Source: Synaphobranchus kaupii (lineage: Eukaryota > Chordata > Actinopteri > Anguilliformes > Synaphobranchidae). From it: 64,000 bases of DNA. Under the pieces are notes generated by a model. It did not search any database. It had not been told where the DNA came from and saw only the letters and a program-made list of their open reading frames with translations. Positions 10,058 to 21,809 of this stretch are shown piece by piece (the stretch's first letter is position 1; every line of letters starts with the position of its first letter). The stretch spans positions 37,581,244-37,645,243 of the forward strand of contig CM056387.1 in the NCBI GenBank assembly GCA_029718625.1, read 5' to 3'. Both the position numbers and the translations under genes were made by a program.

Positions 10058-12187
10058 GAATGGGTGTACTGTAATAAGTGGCCACTAGGAAAACATTCCT
10101 TTGTTTGAAGGTACATTTTAAAGGACAATTTATAATGCGTCAAACTATATAAATGATACTACTGGTGAATAACATGCAAAATGTGGACAGGAAGCAGATG
10201 AGTCTTTTTAATTGTGCCATTGTAAGTTTATTTTTTTAATAGATTTTACTAGAGAGGTAGACTTCCAGAGGAAAGGAACTTCTTAACTTCCTTTTTCTCT
10301 GTCTCTTTCTTTTATCTTTCACCCCCTTCTCTCCCCCTCTCCCTCTCTTTCTCTCTCTCTCTCTCTCTGACCTCAGCTGACGTGCTGTGTTCGGACGCCC
10401 AGTCAGGCTGAAGATGTGGTCAGCCTCTCCCTCTCTGTGGAAGAAATTAGCGAGCGATTAAGATGAGCAATGAGTTGTCATAACAGCGTTGAGATGGCCG
10501 TAAACGTTGGGGTGTCGGGGGAAACCTCGCAGGCAGGTCATCAAACACACGGCGCAAAGCAGACAGCGGGAAGGCGAGGCGAGGCGGGGCGGGGCGGGGG
10601 GCGCTTCTGGAATTTTCCGCAGGTGCGCTCCCTCTGGAATTCCCTTCACCCCCCTGTCATCGCCCCCCCCCCCCCCCTCCTCCCCCAGTTCCCTATGAAA
10701 ATGTACCCCCCCCCCCCCCCTTTACTGTCAGTCAATCTGCTCAGAAAGACAACAAATCAAGAGACCTGACAGATACTTTGTGTAAACCGCAGCATCTGGC
10801 ACACAGGTACTCATCACGGGGAGCCAAAGTTCATCACATGACCCCCTGAAAGCAAAGCTCGAGAAAAAAAAAAGCCTTTCATGCCACGTTAAGATGTATA
10901 TTTCATTGTTGGTAGTGTGTATGTGACTACACGTGTGTCAGGGTGGACCCAGGCATATGAAACATGTGAATACATATTCATCCCTACGTGCTTGGGTCCT
11001 GCCACTGTATGGACGTTTAAAAATGTGCGGTTCCATTGCGTTGTCTTTGTAACAAACAGATTCACAAAAAACAATGTAAACATGTCGTGCGCAAAAAGTG
11101 ATGGGGTACAGGCCCCATCGCACTGTGATTTTACACGCCACAAATGGTACGTGTTCAAATCTGTGCTTATTTTGGAACAGCATAAGATACGCATTATAAA
11201 GCCAGTGTGATCGTGAGACGCGTTACTTGTGACGACAACCTGTGTCGAGTCAGCCAGCCTTTTGTACATAAACCCCCTTGATCTTCATCTGTGGATGTTG
11301 ATTTTTGCAGATACTTAGTTGCACAAATGTCCCGCTGCGAAACTGGCCAAGACAACCGTTCAATAAATATGCTGTCGAGAGCCGACACAGGTGTCCCAGC
11401 AGCCCGGCCCAGATGACAGTTTGATTTGTAGGAGAACTGTTTTGTGTCTGTGGCTTGACTTTCTCTCAGTCACTCCCAACCCCGCCCCCCCGCCCCCCAC
11501 CCCTTTCCCCCTCTCCCTGTCTATGCCCCCCCCCCCCACCCCCACCCCCCGGCCGCCCCTCCCTGTCCAGCTCAGTGATAAATAATACCATAGTAACAAA
11601 AGATGGTGCTCTAAGGGGACGGCACTCTGAGCTGAACCTGGATCTATTCCTCTCTACTGTGGGATATACAGTACGTAGACAGGAGAATTTCACTGCTTGT
11701 GTGTGTGTCTGCGTGTGTGTTTGTATGCGCGTGCGTGCGTGCGTGCGTGTGTGCGAGTGACCATTTCCAAGTTTGTGCATTTGTGTGCATGGTGTCGTAC
11801 ACCAAATGAATTACAAAGGGAAAAAAATAATGAAAGGACACAATTACAGTCTTCACAAAGTGCAGGTGCACTCTGGGTAATAGAGAAATACACCAGAGAG
11901 GAACATTTGAAGTGAAGACCAAGGGAAAGAGAGCTTTTTGTTTTATCCCCCTTTCTTTCTTTCTCTCTCTCTCTATCTCTCTCTCTCTCTTTTTCTCCCC
12001 CTCTCTTTTTCTTCCTCTAGTTTGGAGAACCAAGCAGAGGAACAGCAGGAATCGCAGCTCTGCTCCAACAAAAAGCCATTATTCTGACACATCTGCCTAC
12101 AAGGCTGACGGGACCGCCACATCTGGATGCAATAAAAGAGAGACACACGGAGAGGAGTACGGCAGGTCTAATGTACTGCATGAGGGG
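10058..12187. other. Non-coding sequence with simple tracts
   Basis: Contains CT-rich runs (10286-10370 and 11950-12020), poly(C) tracts (about 10664-10677, 10707-10720, 11524-11537), a G-rich CpG patch (10560-10605) and a TG/GTGC run (11697-11757). The unique part at 10900-11250 has open frames of about 80-126 codons on both strands, none recognisable. Confidence 0.4.
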
Positions 12188-12543
12188 AGGGAGAAGGGGA
12201 GAGAGGGAGGGAGTGAGGGGGAGAGAGAAGAGAGGGAGAGAGAGGGGGGAAGAGGAAGAAAGGAGAGATGAAGGGAGAGAGAGAGGGAGGGGGAAGAGGA
12301 AGAAAGGAGAGAGAGAGGGAGGGGGAAGAGCAAGAAAGGAGAGAGAGAGAGGGAGAGGGAAGAGGAAGAAAGGAGAGAGGGGGGAGAGGGAAGAGGAAGA
12401 AAGGAGAGAGAGAGAGGGAGGGGGAAGAGGAAGAAAGGAGAGAGAGAGAGGGAGGGGGAAGAGGAAGAAAGGAGAGAGAGAGAGGGAGGGGGAAGAGGAA
12501 GAAAGGAGAGAAGGGAGAGAGAGAGAGAGAGAGGGAGAGAGGG

Positions 12544-12590
<47 letters not shown>

Positions 12591-12598
12591 AGGGAGGA
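12188..12598. repeat. Purine-only tandem array
   Basis: More than 400 bp in which the plus strand is almost entirely A and G. Repeated blocks of roughly 33-37 bp are built from GGGGAAGAGGAAGAAAGGAG followed by a GA run of variable length, ending in uninterrupted (GA)n. Long homopurine mirror-like tracts can form triplex (H-) DNA. Open frames on both strands here encode only low-complexity Arg/Glu/Gly or Ser/Leu/Pro and are not genes. Confidence 0.9.
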
Positions 12599-12747
12599 CA
12601 CAGTGTGTTTTCACCTGCAGTGTGCATTTGTGGGGCTGCAGACTGGTGCTTGATTAGAACTGAGAGTAAAAGAGAAGCATATAAAAGCCCCTGCCCAAAA
12701 CCTGCTGTCCCGTCCTGTCACCTCTCTGATCACTTCTTCACCACTGT

Positions 12748-12970
12748 ACTAGCAGTAGCAGTAGCAGCAGCAACAGTAGTCGTAGTAGTAGTAGCAGCAG
12801 CAGTAGCAGTAGCAGGAACAGCAGTAGCAGCAGTAGCAGTAGCAGCAGCAACAGTAGTAGCAGTAGCGGTAGCAGCAGCAACAGTAGTAGTAGCACCAGT
12901 AGTAGCAGTAGCAGCAGCAACAGTAGTAGTAGTAGCAGTAGCAGTAGCAGTAGCAGCAGCAGTAGTAGTA
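12748..12970. repeat. (AGC/AGT)n trinucleotide array, runs into gap
   Basis: A trinucleotide array mixing AGC, AGT and AAC in higher-order blocks of about 60 bp. It continues to the first N, so the true array is longer than shown and probably caused the assembly gap. The 316-codon frame crossing it is the repeat plus N and is rejected. Confidence 0.9.
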
Positions 12971-13470
12971 NNNNNNNNNNNNNNNNNNNNNNNNNNNNNN
13001 NNNNNNNNNNNNNNNNNNNNNNNNNNNNNNNNNNNNNNNNNNNNNNNNNNNNNNNNNNNNNNNNNNNNNNNNNNNNNNNNNNNNNNNNNNNNNNNNNNNN
13101 NNNNNNNNNNNNNNNNNNNNNNNNNNNNNNNNNNNNNNNNNNNNNNNNNNNNNNNNNNNNNNNNNNNNNNNNNNNNNNNNNNNNNNNNNNNNNNNNNNNN
13201 NNNNNNNNNNNNNNNNNNNNNNNNNNNNNNNNNNNNNNNNNNNNNNNNNNNNNNNNNNNNNNNNNNNNNNNNNNNNNNNNNNNNNNNNNNNNNNNNNNNN
13301 NNNNNNNNNNNNNNNNNNNNNNNNNNNNNNNNNNNNNNNNNNNNNNNNNNNNNNNNNNNNNNNNNNNNNNNNNNNNNNNNNNNNNNNNNNNNNNNNNNNN
13401 NNNNNNNNNNNNNNNNNNNNNNNNNNNNNNNNNNNNNNNNNNNNNNNNNNNNNNNNNNNNNNNNNNNNNN
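12971..13470. other. Assembly gap (500 N)
   Basis: Exactly 500 N, the same length as the gap at 58581-59080, so the number is most likely a placeholder rather than a measured distance. Confidence 0.98.
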
Positions 13471-14578
13471 TTGGCCTGTGTTAGAGATGTGCTTGCTGAG
13501 TGCAGGGTTACCGCCATGTAGAGTCTGGTCTAGAACCCGCAACCCTCGATCCTAAACCCCGCTGAAAACCTGTTTCCCTTTTATGAGTCCAAAACGCAGC
13601 ATCGCTTTACCAATGATAAGTACAAACTGAAATTTAACGGGACACCCCCCCCCCCCCCCCCCCCACCCACCCAGTTATCATAGGTGGTCCCGGCCGGGTT
13701 TGCATTCAGGAGCTGTGGTGAGGAAGGAGATTTTGGGCTTTGGGGGAAGGAAGAGCCTGCCCCACCACAGAACATTTGAGAAAGAGCAGGCCGTCTCCCT
13801 GACAGCCCCAAATAAAAGGCGGCAGGCCAATGGAAACCTACCAGAACCCCCCAGATCCTTACTTAACTCTTACTTTTTTCATCCTGCGGTTGTGTTGGCA
13901 GATAAAAGCTCTGGTTGTACTCCAGTGTCTCTGCGAGATTAAAGCCAATCTCGTTTCTCTCTGCATCGCGTCCTAACGCAGAGAGACTCGTACAATAGCA
14001 GTGTTGACCTGACTGGGGCCTGAGAGCTAGGCGGGCTGACCGGGGCTCTGGGACACTAATGCGTCCCTCACTTTGGACTGCACTTCCAGGAAGTGAAGCG
14101 CAGAAGGGTAGGAAGTGGACAGGGCCGATGTGTACCTCAGGGACACAGATTCGTACACTGAAGTGCAAAAATACATACCATGTTTCATTCAGATTTTTAT
14201 TTTTCATGACTTTTCATAAATGAAAAAATAAACATGCATTATGATCAGTATATTTCACATCTCGGAAATCAGTATCCATATTATCTGAAAAATAGAAAAC
14301 TGCATAACATTTGAGTCAATGTATTCCAGTATCTTTGTGATGTACAATCTGTGCACTTACTTGTATGAGGATACAATGTATGCTTTATTTAAGTGCACCT
14401 TGTTATCCAGTATCTGGTAAATGGCAAACCCTCAACGTTGAACAAACTGTTGTACCTTTATAGTGATTCTGTTGCATTAATGTACAAGCACTGTGTGAGT
14501 ATTTGGTATGTGCTAGAAAATGGTCTAAATTGTGTTCACTTTGAGGTTGGATTGCTCAGGCCCCTTACACTGTAAAGC

Positions 14579-14581
<3 letters not shown>
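13471..14581. other. Non-coding sequence
   Basis: The repeat array does not resume after the gap. Poly(C) of about 20 lies at 13645-13664. From 14160 the sequence is AT-rich. No exon with paired splice sites is convincing. Confidence 0.4.
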
Positions 14582-14633
<52 letters not shown>

Positions 14634-14645
14634 GTGTGTTGTGTG

Positions 14646-14688
<43 letters not shown>

Positions 14689-14744
14689 GTGTGTTGTGTG
14701 TGAGTGTGAGTGTGAGTGTGAGTGTGAGTGTGAGTGTGAGTGTG

Positions 14745-14782
<38 letters not shown>

Positions 14783-14847
14783 GTGTGTTGTGTGTTGTGT
14801 GTTGTGTGTTGTGTGTGAGTGTGAGTGTGAGTGTGAGTGTGAGTGTG

Positions 14848-14891
<44 letters not shown>

Positions 14892-14993
14892 TGTGTGAGT
14901 GTGTGAGTGTGTGAGTGTGTGAGTGTGTGAGTGTGTGTGTGTGTGTGTGTGTTGTGTGTTGTGTGTGAGTGTGTGAGTGTGTGTTGTGTGAGA
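14582..14993. repeat. Complex TG-type microsatellite
   Basis: About 410 bp of (TG)n interspersed with (GTGTGTT)n and (GAGTGT)n blocks. The same series TG run, GTGTTGTGTGTT, GAGTGT run recurs at least twice, indicating that larger blocks were copied. The coding-like frames are Cys/Val or Thr/His repeats only. Confidence 0.95.
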
Positions 14994-15359
14994 GAGATTA
15001 AAATGTTGCACAATAACACAATAGTGGTGCCCCCCCCCCAACAAAGGCACTCCTGGAAAAAACTGTTCTGTTACTGAGTGGCCTTCAGTAATAACACACA
15101 CTCTTTACATTCTGCCACACTTCAGCGAAAAGGGATATAAAGAATAGACCTCATTGTTGCCTCTTCTGTGTGTACAGGACACTTTGACCCTCCCGCGTCA
15201 CCTTCGTCACAGTTTTCATACGCACTTTACCTTCGGATGTCTCCTCTGCTTTCCGTTTTTTTTTTTTCTTTTCAAATTCTTCAGGGTAATGAGGGCTATG
15301 CCAGTGGTGTTGAAGAGGCAGGTCTGCTGGGCTTTTGCGTGAGAGACTGTGCCTTTTGG

Positions 15360-15545
15360 ACGATGTGCTAATTAACTTTAGTTTCTCGTCGCGTTGCGAG
15401 CGCCCTTGTTTTTCGCGGCCTGGCCGAACGCTATTAATTGAATTGAGGCTCGACTCTGGCGCGTGACCCCGGCCCTGACGCTAATTAAGCTCCTAACATC
15501 TGGCAGGAATGTGAGGAGACGGTAATTACGCACGCAAACGCGCCT
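15360..15545. promoter_or_regulatory. Possible cis-regulatory element
   Basis: The motifs GCTAATTAAC, CTATTAATTGAATTG, GCTAATTAAGC and GGTAATTACGC (homeodomain cores) are spread over 170 bp among CpG-containing unique sequence. This density of TAATTA-type sites in non-repetitive DNA is typical of developmental enhancers. Conservation is untested. Confidence 0.3.
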
Positions 15546-15974
15546 TGACCCAACGGCCGTTTTTGTTTTGTTTGTTAGTGCCGCTTTGCAGCGCTGCTCG
15601 TTGCGGGCGAGATTTGATTTTGTTGGTTTGTTTGTTTCCGTGACGATTCAGTTAATCAGGTTCGCTCTTGTTCTTTGTCTCTTCTTCCTGTGTGTTTTTC
15701 TATAAAAAAAAGATTGCGGCTTCAAGAACCAAGGAGGAGTATTGGCACTTATGTTTTTTTTTCATTGACCTTTTGTTGAGGGGAAAAAAAATAACCCAAT
15801 GTACAGTATATGCAACAGGAACAGCATTGTAGGCTTTCTGTGTTCCGGGTTAGCTCACTGTGGCGGAGAGTAGCTCTGTGCCAGGTCTCACGTCTCCCGT
15901 TTCCCTCTCTGATTGGCTCCCTCGTGACGGACAGCCCGGCAGAGGTGAGGACCCTGCCTTCATTGAACATTCTG

Positions 15975-16150
15975 ACACCTTTAATCTGAGAACACAGTAA
16001 TTAAGGTCCGTGAGCTCAGAGGGCGCCAATTAAAGCCGATCGCTGCCTTCGCCTCGTAAGAAAAATGGAGCACTTAGGCTGGAGAAACCCAGGTCTTTTT
16101 ATGTCCGCCGTTTTTATGCCTCGTCTCAGGAATTATCAAACCCGTCAGCA
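15975..16150. promoter_or_regulatory. Possible cis-regulatory element
   Basis: Contains CAGTAATTAAGG, CCAATTAAAG and a CAGAGGGCGCC sequence that partly resembles a CTCF core, in unique sequence near the 15.4-kb patch. Low-confidence inference from motif content only. Confidence 0.2.
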
Positions 16151-16924
16151 TGGATTCCGTTTAATGCGAGGACTGCAAAAGGTCCGTTTAAGTTCACATG
16201 TTTTTTCTTTATTTCTTTTCCTTTGAGTGACATGGTCAGGCAGCCTCATGATTAAACGGGAGTATTTCACACGCTCACATGGATATTTGCAGTTCAGGGT
16301 ACTGGGTGCAAAGTGCTTTTTCTAGAACGTACGAGAACAACATTGAGCTGGCTAATGTATAGTAGGCCCGTTTGTCAGTAATGTTTGAATTCTTATTTTA
16401 AAAACAAGGAGTACATGTACAAGTATTGTAGTGGTCGGATGTGAAATACAACTAATATTTGTACAGGTGTGTTTTTTTAATAATGCATTTTCCCCCTTCT
16501 CCCCAATTTAGAAAGTAAAAGTACACAATGTTTCTCCTGAAAATTTTCCTATTCAACTCTATGGAAAAATAAGTCGGGAAGAAACCCTTCAAGTTATCCA
16601 TCTATATCTACTGTATTTCTGGCAGCAGCGTGATGGTTGTGACTTGTTTGATATGTCAGACCCTTGATGACTTAGAGCCATTTAGCCAACCATGTGTTCC
16701 ATACTATTCCAGTGTAATTTACAGCTAAATCTAGTCTCACCCCCCAATTCCCATAGAGATCCATTAAAATGCAGAGAGGTTATAGTATCGCTTGTAGGAG
16801 TACCAGAAAGTAAGATATCAAGAGTCTTTTGATATTGTTGGGTCACAGACATCAGGAAGTCATGGCATACAAAGGATATGCAACCAAATATTAAAAATGT
16901 TTACTTTATTCTACATTATGTTAA

Positions 16925-17125
16925 ACTGTCCAATATTTTTTGATGTCCAAAAATGGGGGGACTATGTACAAAAGGTTCTATAATTCCTAAACGGTTCATC
17001 CGATATGGATGAAAATACCCTCAAATTAAAGCTGACATTCTGCAATTCAACCTCATTGTCATTGAATCCTTTCAAACTCAAAATGCTAGAGTACAGAACC
17101 AAAATAACAACGAGATAATCAATGT
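16925..17125. mobile_element. Probable Tc1/mariner-related repeat fragment
   Basis: The segment has the wording of a very common fish dispersed repeat tied to Tc1-like elements: CCAATATTTTTTGATGTCC, AAATGGGGGGACTATGTA, CCTAAACGGTTCATCCGATA, CCCTCAAATTAAAGCTGACA and a GAGTACAGAACCAAAATAAC end. There is no transposase frame. Identification rests on memory of the repeat's general text, and the boundaries are approximate. Confidence 0.5.
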
Positions 17126-17161
17126 TATTCACTTCACCTGTCAGTGGTTTTAATGTTGTGG

Positions 17162-17165
17162 TTTT

Positions 17166-17200
<35 letters not shown>

Positions 17201-17201
17201 G
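17162..17201. repeat. (TA)n microsatellite
   Basis: An AT/TA run with one interruption. Confidence 0.85.
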
Positions 17202-17702
17202 GCATATTCACATAACTGGTTATGCAAGTCCATGCTGTACTGGTACCCGTGCTGAGACCGTGCTGTAGTTGAGACATACATAATTTAGAAAAATTATAAA
17301 TTTAACATTGGGGATTTTCTGGGGGAAAATGGGGAAATGTTTGCTTGTGAGTCATTGCTGAGATTTTGCTTTGGCCCACTAAGCTAAGATGGAGTTGCAC
17401 TTTAATTGCTTTAAGTAATTTAATTGAGATAACGTTAAACAGTCCATCTTGGCTTGTTTCGCCATGTTAGAGTCAATAAGATGTTAACATTCCTAGTAGC
17501 ACTCTTTTTTCCACCCATTCTTCTCTTTCTTTTCACTGTTAACCTTGAGAACACGGATGTATTTGCTCGTTACTGGAGCGATGATGTGGCTCCTTTATAC
17601 CCAAGGCAAACACTCATTCTCAGGGCCAACCATGGGAGAGTGAGGCTGTGAGGTGTCTGTTCTGTAATGTAGCGGAGCGCAGTGCTAACGTCGGTTCAGT
17701 TT
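17202..17702. other. Non-coding sequence
   Basis: Unique AT-rich sequence. The 65-codon frame at 17454-17651 has a hydrophobic N-terminal stretch but no other supporting feature. Confidence 0.35.
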
Positions 17703-17766
17703 GTGGGTTCTGCGGGGTTATCCGTGGGTTCTGCGGGGTTATCCGTGGGTTCTGCGGGGTTATTCA
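17703..17766. repeat. 21-bp tandem repeat, three copies
   Basis: GTGGGTTCTGCGGGGTTATC plus one base is repeated three times; the third copy is diverged at its end (TTATTCATG). Confidence 0.85.
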
Positions 17767-17964
17767 TGCGTTCTGGGTTCTAGGGGCCGTGCAGGACTCT
17801 GTTCCTGTGGAACACGCCGGAGCACAGAAGAGACGTTATGAGAGAATGGAAAAGAAGAGAAGGCGATATAGGGTGGAATGGCTGCCATTAATGGCTGAGC
17901 TGTGAATGGAAGTAGGCTGCCAGAATCACACAGCTGACAGCTGGGGATGTGTGTGTGGGGTGGA

Positions 17965-18326
17965 GGTGTGTGTGTGTGTGTGTGTGTGTGTGTCTGTCTG
18001 TGGGGTGGGGTTTGGTAAATTGGTTGATACTGCTATGTTTGTGAAGTTTTGGGTGGGGGGGGGGGGGGGGTGTTCAGTTTTAGGTTTACTTCAATGGAGA
18101 AACCTGCAGTCAGGATCCTCCAGTGCTTGGATAACTTGCTTGTGTGGTGTCACGCAACGTGTGTGCGTGCGTGCGTGCGTGTGTGCTTACATGCGTATGG
18201 TTTGCCTATTGTGTGTGTCTGTGTGTGTATAGATTTGTGTGTGTGTGTGTGTTTAGATGTGTGTGTGTGTGTGTGCGCGTATGTGCGTGTGTGTGTTTAG
18301 GTGTGTGTGTGTGTGTGTGTGTTTAG

Positions 18327-18365
<39 letters not shown>

Positions 18366-18369
18366 GATT

Positions 18370-18421
<52 letters not shown>
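17965..18421. repeat. (TG)n microsatellite cluster
   Basis: TG runs at 17965-18000 and 18153-18421. The second is punctuated by TTTAGATG or TATAGATTTG about every 40-60 bp and starts with a GTGC run. A poly(G) of about 16 lies near 18055-18070. Confidence 0.9.
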
Positions 18422-18422
<1 letters not shown>

Positions 18423-19082
18423 GCAGCAGTAAGCTCCTGCTCTGTTTAAGGCCCTGCAGTCCTCCCTACAGGTGTCAGAATCTGCTGTCATGTCAGTCAT
18501 TGTCGCCAACAGGCTGCCATTGGTCATCATGGCTTCCACTGCGGGAAGTCCCGCCCACAGGAGGCCCCCATATGCTGACTCTCAGAGCTCAGTATCCTCT
18601 TACCTGCTCTCCCAGATGGGACCGACCCTGTTACTGTACGGGGGGGCTTTTTTTTTCACCTGGGGCTACGCCCAAACCTCTTTTAGCAGTGTACACCTGT
18701 GCTTCCTTTACTGGAGTTAACCTGAGCCTCGTTTACCAGTGCACACCTGCATCCCCTCTATGCAGGCGAACCTGGGAATAGAACTCTTAATTCTGTTATC
18801 AATAATAAAATACCAAGCCGTGCCGTACAGATTTCACCTGATGAAATGGCTTTCTAGGTACTCATAGCTTGCTTACCTGTGTGCTGGAGTTAAATTGGGC
18901 CTAGTGTTTATAGAGAGCTGAGAGGTCTGTTCCCTCATGCCTCATAGAGAGAGAGCTGTGGAGCTGAAGGAGACTAGCCTTCATGCTTAAGAGAGAGAGG
19001 CAATACTGGAGTCACCATTAACACTGAGCTATGAGCTCACTGGAGCTGGACACACTCACAGCCACTGGGCCGTGTGCGTGCC

Positions 19083-19117
<35 letters not shown>

Positions 19118-19790
19118 CTGCCTGCGTGTGTGCGTGTGTGTGTATCCATACAGGGAAATATAATTTACTTATTTATCTTTTTTTAACAGTCATTAAGATA
19201 AAAAAAAGATCTTCGTTTTCAAGTCGCACCTAGCCAAGATTGCAGTGAAAACAACATTTGCATAAAAATGCATCTTTATAAGATGAATGTGAAGTTGTAT
19301 GTGTGTAAGCTGGAAAAGATGCTCTGATATGCAAATTAATAATAATAATAATAATAATAATAATGCCAGGGGTATATAGCTGATGGCTTGGGGGCCAAAT
19401 GTGGCCCTTCATAGATATACTCTTTGATCTACGAGAAAGGTACTGTCCAAAACTCTGGCTATATCTGGATATAATGTTTTGAGAACGGCTCTGCTTTATG
19501 CTATGAGTACAATAGATGTTATTTCCACATTATTTTACGAGTAAGGTGTGGAGAGATATTTGGCCGTAATGTGGCATTTTTAACAGAATGTGGCCCCTGT
19601 AGGAGATAGTGGAGGGACGCTGCTGATTCCCCCCTGAGGAGCCCACAGGGGCCATCTTACTCCTGCAGACCCTCACAGCTAGCCTCCGATCCTGAGCGAG
19701 CGGCGCTAATGTAATCCGGACTGCAGGGACTCTTCACATTTTGTTTTGTTTTTTTTGCGTGTTCCCAACAGGAAGCTCGTCTCGTCAACA
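18422..19790. other. Non-coding sequence with short repeats
   Basis: Holds a (GTGC)n run at 19072-19110, an (AAT)n run at 19338-19363 and an octamer ATGCAAAT at 19329-19336. GGGGGCCAAATGTGGCCC near 19390 and AATGTGGCCCCTG near 19580 may be the ends of an old hAT element, but no target duplication is visible. Confidence 0.35.
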
Positions 19791-19816
19791 CCCCCCCCCC
19801 CCCCCCCCCCCCCCCC
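19791..19816. repeat. Poly(C) tract, 26 bp
   Basis: An uninterrupted run of 26 C. Confidence 0.95.
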
Positions 19817-20004
19817 AAACCTGGCCTCGGCAGCAGCAGCAGCCCTCTTTTGAAAATGTAACGAAGGTGATGAGGCAGGTTTATGCATGCGAGCCGCACG
19901 GCGTGGTGTAATGGACAGGGCTTTTTATCGCCTGGCGCATGCTAATCCCAGAACCGCGGCCGTATAACACCTGCAGAGAGAGTGCGTGGGAGCGGTGGGC
20001 CTCA

Positions 20005-20130
20005 CCAACCCAGCGCCCATTACACGCCATCAAACGCATTACTGCACACACTGGCTGCCTGGGTATGCCAACCCAGCGCCCATTACACGCCATCAAACGC
20101 ATTACTGCACACACTGGCTTCCTGGGTGTG
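20005..20130. repeat. 63-bp direct tandem duplication
   Basis: Two copies of a 63-bp block beginning CCAACCCAGCGCCCATTACA at 20005 and 20068. They are nearly identical (GGCTGCC against GGCTTCC, GTATG against GTGTG), indicating a recent duplication. Confidence 0.9.
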
Positions 20131-20560
20131 CGTCTGCATACGCACACACTCGACCACGCACACACACTCACACACTCGCGCGTACACGCACACATACACA
20201 CACTCACACACTGGGGCGCACACATGCACACACACACACACACACTCACACACTGGCGCACACACTCACACACGTGCGCACACACTCTCACATACACTCA
20301 CACACTGGTGCGCACACTCACACATACACACACACACACTGGGGCGCACACTCACACATACACACACTCACACACTGGCGCGCACACTCACACATACACA
20401 CACTGGCGCGCACACTCACATGCACACACTCGCGCACACTCACACATACACACACTGGCGCGCACACTCACATGCACACACTCGCGCGCACACTCACACA
20501 TGCACACACTCACGCGCACACTCACACATGCACACTCAAGTATGTATACACATGCTTCCA
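20131..20560. repeat. CA-rich minisatellite
   Basis: Imperfect tandem units of about 25-50 bp built from CACACTGGCGCGCACACTCA followed by CA-type sequence with ATGCACACAC. Alternating purine-pyrimidine content is very high, giving Z-DNA potential. Confidence 0.85.
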
Positions 20561-20649
20561 CCGAGTGACACATGCACACACATGCAGACCCAAATGCAGT
20601 ACACACACAAATATATACTCGCATACATACATGCACATACATGTGCACA

Positions 20650-21809
20650 TTGTTGGCTTATGCATGCACGCAGGTTGTGTTTGGAGCTTGTTGGCTTATG
20701 CATGCACGCAGGTTGTGTTTGGAGCTTGTTGGCTTATGCATGCACGCAGGTTGTGTTTGGAGCTTGTTGGCTTATGCATGCACGCAGGTTGTGTTTGGAG
20801 CTTGTTGGCTTATGCATGCACGCAGGTTGTGTTTGAGCTTGTTGGCTTATGCATGCACGCAGGTTGTGTTTGGAGCTTGTTGGCTTATGCATGCACGCAG
20901 GTTGTGTTTGGAGCTTGTTGGCTTATGCATGCATGCAGGTTGTGTTTGAGCTTGTTGGCTTATGCATGCACGCAGGTTGTGTTTGAGCTTGCTGGCTTAT
21001 GCATGCACGCAGGTTGTGTTTGAGCTTGTTGGCTTATGCATGCACGCAGGTTGTGTTTGAGCTTGTTGGCTTATGCATGCACGCAGGTTATGTTTGAGCT
21101 TGTTGGCTTATGCATGCACGCAGGTTGTGTTTGGAGCTTGTTGGCTTATGCATGCATGCAGGTTGTGTTTGGAGCTTGTTGGCTTATGCATGCACGCAGG
21201 TTGTGTTTGAGCTTGTTGGCTTATGCATGCACGCAGGTTGTGTTTGAGCTTGTTGGCTTATGCATGCACGCAGGTTGTGTTTGGAGCTTGTTGGCTTATG
21301 CATGCACGCAGGTTGTGTTTGGAGCTTGTTGGCTTATGCATGCACGCAGGTTGTGTTTGAGCTTGTTGGCTTATGCATGCACGCAGGTTATGTTTGAGCT
21401 TGTTGGCTTATGCATGCACACAGGTTATGTTTGAGCTTGTTGGCTTATGCATGCACGCAGGTTATGTTTGAGCTTGTTGGCTTATGCATGCACGCAGGTT
21501 GTGTTTGAGCTTGTTGGCTTATGCATGCACGCAGGTTGTGTTTGAGCTTGCTGGCTTATGCATGCACGCAGGTTGTGTTTGAGCTTGCTGGCTTATGCAT
21601 GCACGCAGGTTGTGTTTGATCTTGTTGGCTTATGCATGCACGCAGGTTGTGTTTTTGAGCTTGTTGGCTTATGCATGCACGCAGGTTGTGTTTGAGCTTG
21701 CTGGCTTATGCATGCACGCAGGTTGTGTTTGAGCTTGTTGGCTTATGCATGCACGCAGGTTATGTTTGAGCTTGTTGGCTTATGCATGCACGCAGGTTGT
21801 GTTTGGAGC
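20650..21809. repeat. 37/38-bp minisatellite, about 31 copies
   Basis: The unit contains TTGTTGGCTTATGCATGCAC, GCAGGTTGTGTTTG and AGC. Units are 37 bp (TTTGAGC) or 38 bp (TTTGGAGC). Point variants such as GGTTATG for GGTTGTG and GCATGCATGC for GCATGCACGC recur, so copies have spread by local homogenisation. Each unit carries the palindrome TGCATGCA with an overlapping POU-like TTATGCAT. Open frames of 125-345 codons across it are repeat artefacts. Confidence 0.95.

Larger units (their letters stand above)
14994..16924. other. Mostly unique non-coding sequence
   Basis: No gene recognised. Two patches at 15360-15545 and 15975-16150 look regulatory and are listed separately. The remainder is mixed to AT-rich unique sequence. 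Confidence 0.45.

Noticed and set aside
12605..13555. Frames of 259-316 codons around the first gap
   Set aside because: Mostly N plus poly-Ala/Val or poly-Leu/Thr from the trinucleotide array.
19366..19590. Possible hAT element with GGCCAAATGTGGCCC and AATGTGGCCCCTG ends
   Set aside because: End similarity is short and no 8-bp target duplication is visible.
19986..21434. Frames of 125-345 codons with CMHAGCVWSLL-like repeats
   Set aside because: Produced by the CA-rich and 37/38-bp arrays; frame depends on the mix of unit lengths and there is no non-repeat domain.
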